Below, piece by piece: positions 1 to 12,239 of a DNA stretch of 64,000 nt (its first letter is position 1; every line of letters begins with the position of its first letter). The stretch is from Branchiostoma belcheri (Eukaryota; Chordata; Leptocardii; Amphioxiformes; Branchiostomatidae): NCBI RefSeq assembly GCF_001625305.1, contig NW_017804032.1, forward strand, positions 738,852 through 802,851, in the 5' to 3' direction. Position numbers and translations under genes: made by a program. A model generated the notes under the pieces. It was not told the DNA's origin. It did no database searches and saw only the letters and a program-made list of their open reading frames with translations.

Positions 1-2770
1 ATTGTTACATACAAAGGATGCTAAAATGGTCCGAAGGTATTAAACTACAAGAAAACACTTGTGTACGCTGTTTTGTGTATCAAAGTTTGTGTCTGTTGTC
101 ATAGAAACTGTTATTTTTGGGCATGAATTGCACCGGAAAGAGTTGTGAAGAGAGATACTTGTGTGGAATTGTGAAACAGTTCGTGCTTCCAATTTCATGA
201 CAATATCATCATAAAAACAGCTTTTATTCTACGGAAATCTAAATGCTAAGTCTGTGTAACTTTTCCTTCCAAGTTTGTTCGCACTGCTCTATTCCTGCTC
301 GGTTTTGTGACAGCGCGGCGTGTGCGTGTGTGAGTGGTGGGTGACAAACGTACCGGCTACACCATGACTACCGCGTTTTCACGGTGCCGCCGTCCGGAGT
401 GCCTGCCAATCTACCTGTGTGTTCGGGGTGCTAACCCCAGGGGCCCTTCATATTCACGGGCCTCGGAGAGAGACATTGTTCCCGGTCATCTCAAAATATA
501 CTCTCCTTTGATGACGACCGTGTCGGCTTTCAGGAGCAAAAATTAGCAAAGGTTTTGATTTCCTTGCTTGAGGAGACGTGAATAGTCGGTGAGTTGGGAC
601 GAAATCCGCCCGGACCCATACCAGGCGTGGACGGACACGGATGAATTCCATTGAAAGGCCGTAGAAAGGCTACTGAAAGGGGCTTCACGCCAGCTTTTCC
701 CTGTCGCTTTTGTACGGGAAAGTCACACACGGAAATCTGTACACACCTGTATGTGCGGAACACTATCTCCGCGACACTGGCCGAGCCAGGCCATTATGTC
801 GTTACGTCTTTTAATGTCAGGCTTGCGTGCTTGGAGAGGTGCGCCCAAAAATGTCCCAACGCCCGCGGGCGCAAACTTTCGTTCGCCTTAGTTTTAGTGA
901 CGGCTGTGACTTCCATTGAATTGAACATCTTGTCTGGTTTCGCCTCTTTGAAATAGAACAAACCCTCGCAGCCCTGGGGTGGTCTCTTAAAACCCCACCC
1001 CGTTAAAAAGGCCTTGATAGCTCGGGACAACACAAATCTTTACCAGGGGAAAAGCACATTGACCACTGCGGCTCCAAATGCCACGTCCTTTACGTCTATT
1101 CCCAAAAGGTGGTATTCAAGTAAACGTAGCAATCAAAGCCTGTCAAAGGGAACCCAAAGCACATCATGTAATAATGGGGAACAATTAACCATTATGGGGG
1201 TCATTTGATTTGCCTCACCGTTTTGCGTCTTTCATTGTAATTCCCTTTGTCCTTGGGCAAACAGTGCAGAGCCATAGGCGATACTCAGTCATCTGGTTTT
1301 GTCAGACACCGCACCACACACAGAAGTTACACGGAGCAGAGGGCTGGGATCTCCCGCGTACTATGTCGCCCTGCGGTTACCCCGGTGCTCACGGGGTTGA
1401 AGCGCCGGATTTCGGCAGGCATTTTTGCGTTGCCCTTTCTTAGGGTGGTATTTATTTTGGCCTTTTCTCCTACAGTTGGAGCCCATTCACAACAGCGCCA
1501 TTCAGCTCCATTGGGCTTGTCATCCGGCTACGTCCAACCTTTCAATTGGGGCTCCACCCTGCCTATTCACGCCATTCTTCTCAAGCCTGTTTAGGTCTGT
1601 TTATTTATACCCGGGTCGTTCTATTCAGCCTTTGTTCCAGTATGTATATTCTTTTGTCATGTAGATCAGACGCATTATACTCATTGTTCTCCATTCAATC
1701 TTTGTTATTCAGTTTATCTACAGTTGATCGCTCATTTATTTATTTATGTCAGTTCGGGGCATTCAGCGGCTCATGTATTTTTTATTATGTTGTTATTTTT
1801 GCCTCTTGTGTCACTGCAGCCCCCTTTGTATAATTAATACGCAGAACAAGCGAGGACAATGAAGGTCTACAGCGGCGCACCTATTCAAGCCATCCAGCTG
1901 TATGGCTCGTGAAAGGGAACACTACACACAGGCGAACAAAATAGCCCCCCGACACAATTGTACCTAAGCCCTCTCACTAACCTACGGTCTAGAGCAAGAA
2001 GAAAAACCTGGTGCTCGGCTCGCACCCTGCCCGTAATTTGTACACAAACTTTAAAATCCATCTGCTAGACTTAAGAGCAATTTAGGGGCGGGTAACAATA
2101 CAGACAGTGTCCAAACAACAGCCATGGATTGGACCCACTTAGATCGCTATGCTAACCACACAGGTTACATTTGCTCGCATCCCGCCTTTTTTTCGCGAGA
2201 AGCCATATACAAGACTGCCTTCCTTTATGGAAAACACAGGATCGCATTAAGCCACACCTGCACACAAAAGAGGTGTTTGCGTACTCCCCCTCAATGGAAA
2301 GAAGAAAAACAGGACGTGGTTTTAGAAGCCCTGAAAAGGGGACTGACTGACTAAGGACCTCTGCACTGAGAGCAACACAAAAGGGAAGCTCGTTACCTGG
2401 CCGGAGATTGAAAAGGATATGAGTAAGAAGGAACAAGAACACAACACACAGACTAAATCTGTTCCACGGGAAATATAACACGACCAACTTTTACTTTGTT
2501 CGAACAAAATCGAAACACGTCAATGTTTTACAGGAACAAAATGCAAACCTTCAACTCTCTTTAAATAACATTGAAAAGAGCCCACGGCTTCACAGGAGTA
2601 CTGAGAAATACGTGGTGTGGTTGTTGTTTCAGACAGTACACATTTGCTGTTGCAGGGAAGAATTGTAAATCTTAAGTTAAACCATATTCTCTCTCTCTCT
2701 CTCTGGCGATTTAACAAAATATATATAGATATTTCCGACTGCAACAATATTATACATATTTTTTAGTCCT
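1..2770. other. non-coding 3' flank of SoxB2
   Basis: No gene is recognised here. The segment about 300-1840 is richer in GC than the rest and holds isolated SOX-like (CCTTTGT) and homeodomain-like (TAATTA) words, for example near 1820-1840, so it may contain regulatory elements. The open frames here match no family I know. A short (CT)8 run lies at 2689-2704. Confidence 0.5.
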
Positions 2771-3438
2771 AACTCTCCAGTGTCAGTCATTATACAAATC
2801 TGATCTCAATCACTTAGATTAGTGTCACAAAAATTAAATACACATCATTTGAACATTATTCACAACAATCAATGGAATTTACAGCAAAATCACGCCGACT
2901 TTAGTCGGTTTTCCCCTTGTCCACAATAATAAGAGGAACACAAACGAACCCGTCTAGAGCTCCGTTCCTCAGTCGTCTTGTACAAAAAAAATCTTTATAA
3001 GCTCAGAATAAAATTACAATCCAAAAAGGAGTAGGAAGGAAAGAAGAACCATATGAAATCGTTACTCACATAGAAATATGAGCACTCGTGCCAACCCTCT
3101 ATGTTGCAGGTAGCAGTAGAAAATGACAACATCGCATCCCAAAAAGCAAATTATATCTGAAAGTCCAAGAAAGAAGTCTTTTTCCTTTTCCAACCAGACT
3201 CGCTGGAGGAATCCAAGTGTCCTAAATACACCTATGTCTATAACCTCACCGTCCATTTGGAGTCGAGCTCTGACTGTCTTTCTTTGAAGACGCGTCCTCA
3301 TGACTCAAGTTGTTAGTTACAAAGTTCGTCTACGGTATCTTCTTCTTTTTAATGTCTATACATTTTGCCACGGGCATGTTCAACTTGTCCGCGTCGTCGT
3401 CCAAGTGGTGCTAACATGGCTCAGGTCCTGGTGATGTT
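2771..3438 (-). other. probable SoxB2 3' UTR and flank
   Basis: This AT-rich stretch follows the SoxB2 stop codon on the minus strand and shows no coding potential. I found no unambiguous AATAAA on the minus strand. A weak ATTAAA-type word lies near 3346-3352, only about 90 bases past the stop, so the 3' end of the transcript is not located. Confidence 0.4.
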
Positions 3439-4189
3439 TTACATGGCAGGTGTCGCTTGTGGGTGCCCCGTGCCGGTGTAGTGCTCCATGTCCGGCTTGA
3501 CCAGGAGGTAGGCTACGGGCCGCCGCAAGTCTTGCGCCGCCGGCGACCAACAGTTGCACGGTACGACGTACTGTTGGCCGTGAAGTCCAGGCGCGGTGTG
3601 CGTGTGTGTGTGGGGCTGGGCCGTGCAGAAGGCGCTGCCGGCCGATGGGTACATGGCAGAGGAGTAGAGACTGGCGCTGGCGGAGATCTGTTCCCGCATG
3701 CTCTGGGTCAGCAGGTCCGCCTTCGAGTAACTGGTCGAGCCCAATGGAGAGCCCCCGTCTAGGTATGGCGATGTTGTAGGCGGAAAGAAGGCCCGCATTT
3801 TGTCGATAGACAGTCCGGTAGGAAAGCCTGTTCCCTGTGTGGTGACAGCACCGGCCATGGACCGCATCATAGGGTCGTCGGCAGAGGGGGATACATGGTA
3901 TGGGAAAGGCGTACCTGTCCTTGTTTTTCAGCAAGTTCTTGGGTTTTCGTCTGGGCCGGTACTTGTAGTCGGGGTGTTCCTTCATGTGTAGGGCACGTAG
4001 CCGCTTGGCTTCGTCGATGAAGGGCCGCTTCTGATCTTCTGTCAGAAGTTTCCACTCGGCTCCAAGACGCTTGCTGATCTCCGAGTTGTGCATCTTGGGG
4101 TTTTCCTGGGCCATTTTCCGGCGCTGTCCGCGTGACCACACCATGAAGGCGTTCATCGGCCGCTTGACGTGGTCGCTGGGTTTGGCCAT
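3439..4189 (-). CDS. SoxB2: SoxB2 (Sox14/Sox21-type) HMG-box transcription factor, frameshifted
   Basis: A nuclear SoxB2-group transcription factor, a family that acts as repressors in neural development. Seen: the start ATG (4187-4189) opens with [15 protein letters not shown], the normal SoxB2 start. An in-frame ATG 56 codons upstream (4357) lacks family-like sequence. The HMG box covers about residues 6-85 and contains [16 protein letters not shown] and [13 protein letters not shown]. After ...RYAFPIP the frame changes: the remainder (MMRSMAGAV... to a TAA at 3439-3441) is in another frame, offset by one extra base, most simply in the G5 run at 3886-3890 on the plus strand. The tail keeps SoxB2-specific features: a His-Thr run, VVPCNCW and PVAYLLVKP. 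With one base removed the protein would be about 249 aa, close to SOX14. It is a single-exon gene, as in vertebrate SoxB2. An assembly indel is more likely than a pseudogene because the tail after the shift is well preserved. Confidence 0.93.
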
Positions 4190-4700
4190 GTCGTCCGGGC
4201 GCTGCAGCGTGGTTGCCCCGTTGAAATGTTGCGGTAATTGGCGTGGGGAGTCCGTGGTGATCGCTTGCACTGATCCGAGATCAGTTTGTCGGCAGAAACT
4301 ATCGTGATGGCTCGAAGAATACGGGGTGACACACGCCGCAGGCCTAGCCAGTCGCAAGTGCTACCTCTCGCCGTCTACTAATTCAACAAACTGCGCTAAC
4401 TTGCCACACAACAACAGGCGGCAAAGTTCAAAGAGCTGGCTTGCTTCCGCCCATGCGCACACTGGCCTTTTGAATCTACTGACGTCACGAGTTCCTTCTT
4501 GGCAACCAATCATATATCCTCAAACAAACTCGACATCACCAGCTCCTAAAGTTTTACAAGACCATTCGTGATTGGCTGAAATTCGAAGACTAAGTTACTC
4601 CCGCCAGAAATATATACTGCTCGCTCATTGGTACGGTCTGAATTGTGAAATGTAATCCTTCCTCTCATTGGTGCAGACGATTAAAGCTCAAAATGGCGAC
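4190..4700 (-). promoter_or_regulatory. SoxB2 promoter and 5' UTR region
   Basis: This region lies immediately upstream of the SoxB2 ATG. Visible motifs are a palindromic CRE TGACGTCA (4480-4487), CCAAT in either orientation at 4506-4510, 4571-4575, 4627-4631 and 4667-4671, and a TATA-like AT run (4608-4616) that reads GTATATATTT on the minus strand. The spacing suits a promoter giving a 5' UTR of roughly 400 nt. The start site itself is inferred. Confidence 0.5.
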
Positions 4701-7255
4701 CTCTTCAAGGTGAAGATACGGATTTTTGGACCGTCAAGTTTTTGGGAAATATATCACCATGTTTTGCTCAGGTTCCGAAAGTTTTGCTCATTATCCGCTA
4801 CATATAGCCCAAGGACAGCGGTGGTAATAGTTGCGTGTTTCTGTGAGAAGCCAGTGTGTAATTTTCGATGGTTTTTAGCTCAGATATTTCTGACGAGAAT
4901 TCGGAGAAAGCACCGCATCATGATGTGCTGAAATTTTGGAAGCTGAGTGACATATTTTTCTCAGTCTGCATGATATCAATCAAAACTCAAAGCAGCTGGT
5001 CCTAAAATACTAACCAACGACATCCCAACTTCGTGGAAAATGAGCTCTTTCATTTCTAACCTCTCTTGACTTCCGTAAGCTATACCATAAACGGTTTGTT
5101 TGCTCTGGCTCTATGCGATTCTTTGCTGAAGAGTAAAGGTTATCAATTCTGGGGGGTAAAATGAGAGAGAAACAATGGTCACCTCTATCAAAAATTTCCC
5201 TCCTTATCTCAGTAATGGCCTGTCTACTAACAGCGGTTGTTGTCCCGCAGAAGTTGGATCGATTCAGTGGATGAATGAGGGAGGGAGATAAAGGGTGGTT
5301 TGTGTGTGCCCGTGTGGTGGTGGGTTAACTTTGGTTGACAACATTGAAACGCCGTTACCCGGGTTTTCAGCGCCAACTGCGATAAAGGTGATACGGAAAC
5401 AATATCAGCGGGCACGGGGTCGGCAGTCTGAAGCATGGTTTTCCACTCCTTCAATCGCATCCCACAAACACTATCACCTCACAGCGGGATTTTCAATTTC
5501 CTCCATTCTTGATGGATGCTGGACTTGTCTTAGCGCAAGAATGGCGTCCTGACAACCAAAAGATGGGCACTTTATTCCCCTTTACACGGGGTGTCAAACA
5601 GGAGAATGTTTTATACCCCTGCTATATTTCTTACCTGCCCCGCATGCCAGGTGCTTTCAGACTTTATCAGTTTTATTAGGCATTACTATCAGCGGGGCAT
5701 GAGTTTTAATTTCCTGGCCCAGAGTGTGTTATCGTTAGGGGCACCTAAACAGGCAACCCTGACTGAAAGAGGTGAAGTGTTCACCATTGTTCAGGGTTAG
5801 GACAGGCTTTGTCACTTTTGAATGACACATACAAAAGGGCCAATATTTTTTCTTCACGGTAGCACACACAGGCCAGATTTAGGTCCACCAGTGAAAAGAA
5901 TTAATTCCAGACTCTGAAAAGCACTTCAAATGCACCTGTCTGATAAACATAATGGTTTTTCAGAGGGATGACAGTTTTGTAGGGAAGGGGATGAAGGCTT
6001 GCTTACAAGCCACCGCCACGCTATCTTACTATACATGTATTACTTGCAGTTTCAAAAAGCCCAACCATGCATGGTTGGAAGATTATGTTACTTTTAAGTC
6101 TCCAAACTTGCCACAAAGTATGTGCGATTGTAATATTTTCTGGGAAAGACTGAATAGAATCCCGTGCTCTTGATTCATGCAGTGTATGATAACATTACGA
6201 CCGGGTAGCCATACAGCAAGCTGTGCGGCAATGATTATTGAATGACAATTTTCTCAGAAATTCCACAAATTTCATTAGAATTGTTATTCTGAATCTGTAC
6301 ACTGCTCTTTGCTTCTATAACAATGTTATTGATGTCATTAGGAATTACAAACATTCTTTAGAAATGGGAAACCGCACTACTATGCATATCAACGGCACCT
6401 TGGTTTCTTTTATTTACATACCTGCATGATTTGTGTGTTGACTGCGATTACAATGTATACTATGTGGCTATGAGGCAAAATGTTTATCATTAAATCGTAG
6501 TGCGTACCACCCAATACTATAACCCACGGATACCAGTATCGTATATTCATAAATTTCGGTTGTGGGTATTTTGAAACAGCCAATTGTTTTTGTTTGTTTT
6601 TTTATAAGAATTTTGAAAGTATCTTTATTTCAATTCACACAAGTCCATTAACTATGTTGATACCTTGATAAGTTTAAAGTTTAACATTCAGACTCTACAG
6701 ACATTATAGGGAAATGTAAAAAAATACAGTACCTGAGTACCAGTCAGTCATATAGGTATCCTATGAATGACAGGACATTTTAAAAACTCTGTCATGCATT
6801 TCAAGTTCATATTCAAACTTGAGTGATGTCAGTTGGAAGACAGTATAAACTTTACAGGATTAGAAACAACTGATCTTTCCTCATCACTAATGATAATACA
6901 CCCATAAGACATACTCAGCATCTCCTCTAAGTCAATTGTTTATCCCACATTTCCCTCAGGGTGAAGATGCTTTGTTCGACAAAACGACACCGCAGATTAA
7001 CTTTCCTGTGGTATTGTTATCTTCAACAAACCATATTTACTGGCTTTTGTTTCGGTGAATCCCTGCTGCCTTTGTCTTGTGGTGATACAGATAATGAGAT
7101 TAACTTCCAGCCCCAAAGTGGTATTTCTCCATGTCAATGATCATTCATATCTCGCTTGTGAAAACTTTTCCAAGTGAAATCAGAGTAAATGGAAGCCGTT
7201 TTTAATTTTATCTGCCATTTTTTGCAGTTCTGGACAAAGTACCTAGAAATGATGT
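4701..7255. other. non-coding upstream flank of SoxB2
   Basis: No gene or clear repeat was recognised. The sequence becomes AT-rich after about 5900. The open frames here have no family resemblance. Confidence 0.5.
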
Positions 7256-7289
7256 ATTAGCTAAATGGTATGATTAGCTAAATGGTATG
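7256..7289. repeat. 17-bp tandem duplication
   Basis: The 17-bp unit ATTAGCTAAATGGTATG occurs twice head to tail (7256-7272 and 7273-7289), directly beside a degraded Harbinger-like MITE end. Confidence 0.9.
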
Positions 7290-7350
7290 ATAGGGCACAC
7301 CAATTTAATCTATGGGATGTCAGATTTTTTCAGGAAAAAAGTGAAGTGGG
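7290..7350 (+). mobile_element. degraded Harbinger-like MITE end
   Basis: The sequence GGGCACACCAATTTAATC followed by a TTTTTTCAGGAAAAAA-like stretch resembles the left end of the GGCCACACCAATTTAATTTG family (see 19625-20004). No matching right end was seen. Confidence 0.5.
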
Positions 7351-8152
7351 CATCCTGAAAGAAACATCCTGTGAGTGTGAGGATCCATTGCTGCAGTATC
7401 ATCATCATACCACCCAGGTTAATTCATCAAACAATAAATATTTAACTTTTAATGCATTGATGAATAAAAGAATTGTAACAACAAGGACTTTCTTTAATTG
7501 TTGGTGCAAAAATATAATCATTTAATAATGATTTATGGGTTGATTCATATCCTGAATGGTACAACAATGGACAAACATCACATGATCTTACGAGTGTTTA
7601 TTATCGTTTTTATAATCCATGAAAAGAAACTCAAATATCATAACCAAGAAATTGATTGGTTGTGACCTAAGTATGGCCGCAGTTTGGCATTTTCATTGTA
7701 AATCAACAGATAGTTAGTTATATATAGTTATGTCCGTAACTTAATTTATTTCATAGAACAATATTAATATGATAGTTAGAACACACTGGCTAAAATAAAA
7801 AAAATGTGAAAGCTTACAGAGAAGAATGATGTATAATTATTTGAATCCTTACCCATCAATCATTTATGACAGCTACGTTCTGTATCAAACACACCATTGT
7901 TTTCATTGCCCCAGGCTTGACCAGTTGAGACAGGGACAGGGCAGGAAGTGGCCATGTGCTGTCAAGTAAAGGCTAGCGTGAGGTAATGTCTGTCTCTTTG
8001 TACTTTCCTTTTGTGAGGAAGCATAATGCTACTCTCCAAGCAGAGGTTTAGGTTTTGGCTTATTTTGGATGACTGTATCAGGCTTCTTCTCTGTGCTGGT
8101 ATCTTTTTTTCGCCAGCGCATCTTTGGATGGCAAATTGGGTACTGCCCTACC

Positions 8153-8521
8153 ATGCCCGTAGCCAGGATTTTGAATGGGGGGGTTCTTCCCACTGCTTGA
8201 GGGGACCTCGAGCGCCGTAGGCGCGAGGTTCCTAGGGGGGTCCGGGGGCATGCTCCCCCGGAAAATTTTGAAAAATGAACCTTCTAAAATGGCATTTCGT
8301 GCATTTTCAAGAGGATTTCCAAGAAAAAATCAGAGATAGATTTTTATTCAATGACAAAGGGAACAGTTTTTCTACATAAAATGTGGACCAAAAAGTGGAC
8401 CTTTACATAAAATGTGGACCAAAAAGTGGACCTTTACATAAAAAGTGGACCAAAAAGTGGACCTTTGAGCCTTGTGGGGGGGTTCTTCCGAACCCCCCGA
8501 ACCCCCCCTGGCTACGGGCAT
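8153..8521. mobile_element. nested TIR element with GC-rich hairpins and 31-bp tandem repeats
   Basis: The inverted ends are ATGCCCGTAGCCAGG and CCTGGCTACGGGCAT. The interior has small GC-rich inverted repeats (for example GGGGGCATGCTCCCCC) and three 31-bp tandem repeats. A possible imperfect target duplication of 7-8 bp (GCCCTACC before, GCCTACC after) is visible but not convincing. It was inserted into the element at 8030-8572. Confidence 0.75.
8374..8466. repeat. 31-bp tandem repeat, three copies
   Basis: The units at 8374-8404, 8405-8435 and 8436-8466 each contain GTGGACCAAAAAGTGGACC. The third differs slightly at its start. They lie inside the nested TIR element. Confidence 0.92.
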
Positions 8522-8581
8522 GCCTACCAATGATACTGTCTTGCAACCACCAAAAGATCTGCTTGGAGATTAGCATAATGC

Positions 8582-11123
8582 CCAATGTGGTTGTTTTTTA
8601 GAAGTTATCGTAATATCTCCTATATTCCCTAAGTCATGTGATATCTTGTCTAATAATACTAATTTGTAGCCATTTCTTGTGACCTACCATTTTTGCGAAT
8701 CTTTCATCTTGCTTTAATGATAACAGCACAAGTAAGAGGCCGAATGCAACAAAATTTGTTTCTTCTATGCTATCAAGTTTTCTATTAGTTATATGACTGT
8801 TTTCTTGCATATAGAGTCAGATTTAGGTTAGATCAACAATTAGTAAAAGAAATAGGCCTTGTGCAACTTTTTGGTATGGTGGATGCTGCCTGGCTAATTT
8901 GATACTGTCTTTGCGGCCACCAAAAGATCTGGTCGGAGATTACTTTTTAGGTGTTTTGTCAAGCTTTCTATTTTCTCAGCTTTCCTCTGGGTACTGCTAC
9001 TAGTAGTATCGTCAGCTGGCAATGGTGAAAAGTAAAGGTTTTCTCCTGTAACTAGCCCCAGCAAGGCGCTGTACATAGAGTGATGATAGTAGTTGAAATA
9101 GTCAGTGAGAGCTCTCACCGTGCCAGGACTATTGTAGTTTGTACTCCTGGTTATGTGGACCAGACAGGTGGGAGAGATTTTGTATTCTGGGACTCACAAA
9201 GGAAAGGTTCCCGGCAAGATTGTATCCTCAAGCACCCCTACTTCCATCCTGGTTTCATTTTCCTCCCAGGTAGGTGGATAACAAATTGTAACGATCATTC
9301 CCGCGGATGAAATAGAAAAGTGATTGTCAGCCATCAGTGATCTAATCATGTATGTTCCTCCCCGGCAAGCAGTTTGGTGTCAATTGGGAATAAAAGCGGG
9401 CAGGGAAGACGAGGAAATTGTTGCAGTTTTCCACTATTCAATTTTCCATCCCACAATTTAATCATTTCATTTCCACAGATGGCGGGTGGAAATCGGCATC
9501 TGTGTGCCTGTAATCCTAACGTTCTCCCCTTTTCATCAGCATTCAATTTTTGGCAACAGCGATAAAAACGGTACTCATCGCCGTTTTTTCATTCCCGCAG
9601 ATTATCACGTCTTCGGCGCAGAAAGAAATCCAATCCATCTTTCCGCAGTCTCCTTTGGTAGCTCGTTATGGGCAGGCCCACTCCAGCGATATTGGGAGAA
9701 CCCGCCTAGGGAGGGCAAAACGCCCCTGCGAGAGCCGGTAACCACGTCTCATCAATTTTTATTTTATGAGTCATTACACCGAGGGTGACAGGAGAGTGTG
9801 CGTGAAATTATTAGTTACTTGAGCAAGTGTTGTTACATGGGGAAACATCCATGGCAGATTAGTGCGGCCTCGGCTGGGGAGGCTGCGATACCAGATTGCC
9901 AGATCAATTGACTTGCATACACCTAGCACACAAAGGCAGCTGAAGCCACACTGTGTACCTGCGTACACTACAATAGTGTAAAACCATGGTGTATAAACAC
10001 ACAAGGGAAGGGCGGCTATTTACAACTTCTACTGTTCCCTTTGTTTGTTTTCAAAGGGGAATTGTTTTGAGTTTCACAATAATGGAGGTGACAAAACAGA
10101 GCCGACACAAAGAGAAGTGAATAGGCAAGTTTAATAAATTGATGGCTTTAGAGCGGTGTGGCCGTAGCCGTATTCATGACTATATCTCGATTCAATATTT
10201 GCTTTGGTACGCTGTGTCTTTCTATTAGAATATACAAAACAGCACTTCTCTTAAGACCTTTATTCTAGGCTCTATCTATAGAACATATCCCTATTATATT
10301 CAGCAAACAAATGTATGATGTAAACATGAATTTGGAAATATTTCTGGTCACCTATGGTGCTATTGTACAGACTTTCCAAACTGACCACAGATGGAAAATG
10401 TGTCAAACAATTTGATAAAAATAGAAAGGAAAAGAAAAGCATACACTGACTCAAAGAGATAGCTTTGCAGCTATTAACAGCTCAACAAGTTATTGTGTGG
10501 CCTATACTCGTGGATTATCGTGGATAAAAAGGCTCAAGTCTGGTATGTCAATTCATGAAGGCATTGTGAGCAGTGATGTTCGTATGGTAACGTTCCAAAA
10601 GAATATCATTGTGTGTTCAAAACATCCTTGTTGGCTCCTTTCAACACCACAGGATGTTCTATAGACTGTGGACTAGAGATAGCTTATAGCTGTCATTTTC
10701 AGCCCTGTATATGTGATGAAAATAGAGACATGTCTTGTATTAAAGCATTACTTAAATGGGGTAACCATTAGATGAAAGTATAAGGTTGTGAAATACTAAC
10801 TTTCCATTCATTTTCAAGAGTACTAGTCAGCCAAATAAGGAGAATAGTTTGCTAGATGAGTTTGGCCTCTGTAGAGTTTTATTTGTCTGCTATTAATAGG
10901 GAAATTGTTACCTTACTGCATTCTCACTCTCCAGGCCAATTATTCTCCCAATTTTTGCAGAATTCTGTTATCTACAAGTACAACCCCTTATTTTAGACCA
11001 TAGTGGAGTCTATGTTTTGGTTCAAAATACTGCAAGCCAATTCCTGATTGGTCGGAAACTGGCCAATCATTATGTACCTTTTGAAGCAGCCCATAATATT
11101 TTTCTTTCTTCACAGGAAAGCTC
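8582..11123. other. non-coding DNA with a GC-richer island
   Basis: No gene was recognised. A right-end fragment of the 8030-8572 family occurs at 8898-8943 (ACCAAAAGATCTG...CGGAGATTA). The stretch about 9370-9830 is GC-richer and may be regulatory. The rest is AT-rich and featureless. Confidence 0.5.
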
Positions 11124-11330
11124 ATTCTACCTTAGCCTCCTTCGCAGTCTTGTTGGGCGTGGGCGTAATTTTTTCTCTGAGCGACGCTAGTAATATGCCG
11201 CCGCGAGGGACGATTTGCTGCCGAGGGACTTTTGCCACGGAGAGAAGGTTTCCGCGCTCCAACAAGACTGCTTCCAATCGGCGAGTTAAAAGGACCTCGG
11301 ATTAAGCCAGCCTTTCATAGAGGCTATTAA

Positions 11331-11399
11331 CATGTTCGTGCAGGTCCAATTCACATGTTCGCGCAGGTCCAATTCACATGTCCGCGCAAGGGTAATTCA
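11331..11399. repeat. 23-bp tandem repeat, three copies
   Basis: The units at 11331-11353, 11354-11376 and 11377-11399 each begin CATGTTCG or CATGTCCG and end AATTCA. The third is more diverged. They lie inside the 11133-12077 element. Confidence 0.9.
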
Positions 11400-11541
11400 T
11401 AGATACGCATGACACGCGCTCGCCTTTGTCAACGGTTGGTTTATTAGCTTGCGTTACGTTATAGTCGAAGGTTCCAACAGAGAACATTGGTAATGTTACA
11501 ACAAAGCCATTGGTGTGCATATTTAAGCGTCCCATGCAAAC

Positions 11542-11561
11542 NNNNNNNNNNNNNNNNNNNN
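11542..11561. other. assembly gap (20 N)
   Basis: The word CGTCCCATGCAAA occurs directly on both sides of the N run. The gap therefore either hides further tandem copies or is an artefact where overlapping ends were not merged. Confidence 0.95.
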
Positions 11562-12239
11562 CGTCCCATGCAAAACAAACCAAGACAATTTGCAGTACTA
11601 TTTTTGCTGGTGAAATGTGCAATTCTTTCTATTACGCAACTTGCTGCGGAGCGGTGTGTTACCCTCCCATGGTCAGTGAGATCCACCCGCCACCAAACAA
11701 CATGGCGGCACAATGTCTCCGGGATTTTGTTGAGTGAATAGGGCTCGGTTTTCGGGAATGGTTGGCGTTCTACCGACGGGTTGATCGGCGACCGCTGGAA
11801 AGTTACAAGTTTTGGCTCGTCGATCAACGGGGCGTGAACACCACCCTGCACTGGTGGCGTTTATTGCGGGAAGTTCACACATCCATGCCAAGCGCTCCTA
11901 AGTGTTTTTTGATAGCCCTTTTAACTCGCCGATTGGAAGCAGTCTTGTTGGAGCGCGGAAACCTTCTCTCCGTGGCAAAAGTCCCTCGGCAGCAAATCGT
12001 CCCTCGCGGCGGCATATTACTAGCGTCGCTCAGAGAAAAAATTACGCCCACGCCCAACAAGACTGCGAAGGAGGCTAATTCTACCTGCAGTTTGTCAGAA
12101 AACATCAAAAGCAACAGACTTTTTGATACTCCTTTTTGTCAGTATGGCAGTATTTTCTTTAATTTTTGTGGGCCGATCGAGTTTTTTTAAGCTCACTGAA
12201 GTCTAATCTCCCACTGGTCATGACAGAGAAGACAGATGT

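Larger units (their letters stand above)
8030..8572. mobile_element. TIR element with 9-bp target duplication (Mutator-like MITE), hosting a nested element
   Basis: The ends are TACTCTCCAAGCAGA on the left and its near-complement CTGCTTGGAGATTA on the right. They are flanked by a perfect 9-bp direct repeat GCATAATGC (8021-8029 and 8573-8581). A 9-bp duplication is the habit of the Mutator/MULE superfamily. It encodes no transposase. A second element (8153-8521) lies inside it. Related copies are at 32531-32688 and 39690-39893, with a right-end fragment at 8898-8943. Confidence 0.8.
11133..12077. mobile_element. non-autonomous element with 161-bp TIRs and 9-bp TSD (Mutator-like)
   Basis: The left TIR (11133-11293) and right TIR (11917-12077) are inverted copies of about 161 bp with no difference seen in the parts compared, starting TAGCCTCCTTCGCAGTC and ending GGAGGCTA. 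A perfect 9-bp direct repeat ATTCTACCT flanks the element (11124-11132 and 12078-12086). The long TIRs and 9-bp TSD fit a Mutator-type MITE. The interior holds three 23-bp tandem repeats and an assembly gap; no transposase is visible. The near-identity of the TIRs suggests a recent insertion. Confidence 0.92.

Noticed and set aside
3840..3925. A small intron explaining the SoxB2 frame change
   Set aside because: No donor/acceptor pair of workable size restores the frame without losing conserved residues; a one-base indel is simpler.
4187..4357. Upstream in-frame ATG for SoxB2 at 4357
   Set aside because: The extra 56 residues have no family resemblance, and the [13 protein letters not shown] start at 4189 matches SoxB2 proteins.
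4690..4700. YY1-like AAAATGGCGAC as a divergent promoter
   Set aside because: Only a short motif; the ATG it contains opens a frame that stops after a few codons and no plus-strand gene follows.
11762..12190. 142-codon open frame as a gene
   Set aside because: Most of it is the right TIR of the 11133-12077 element; the same peptide appears in the left TIR on the other strand.
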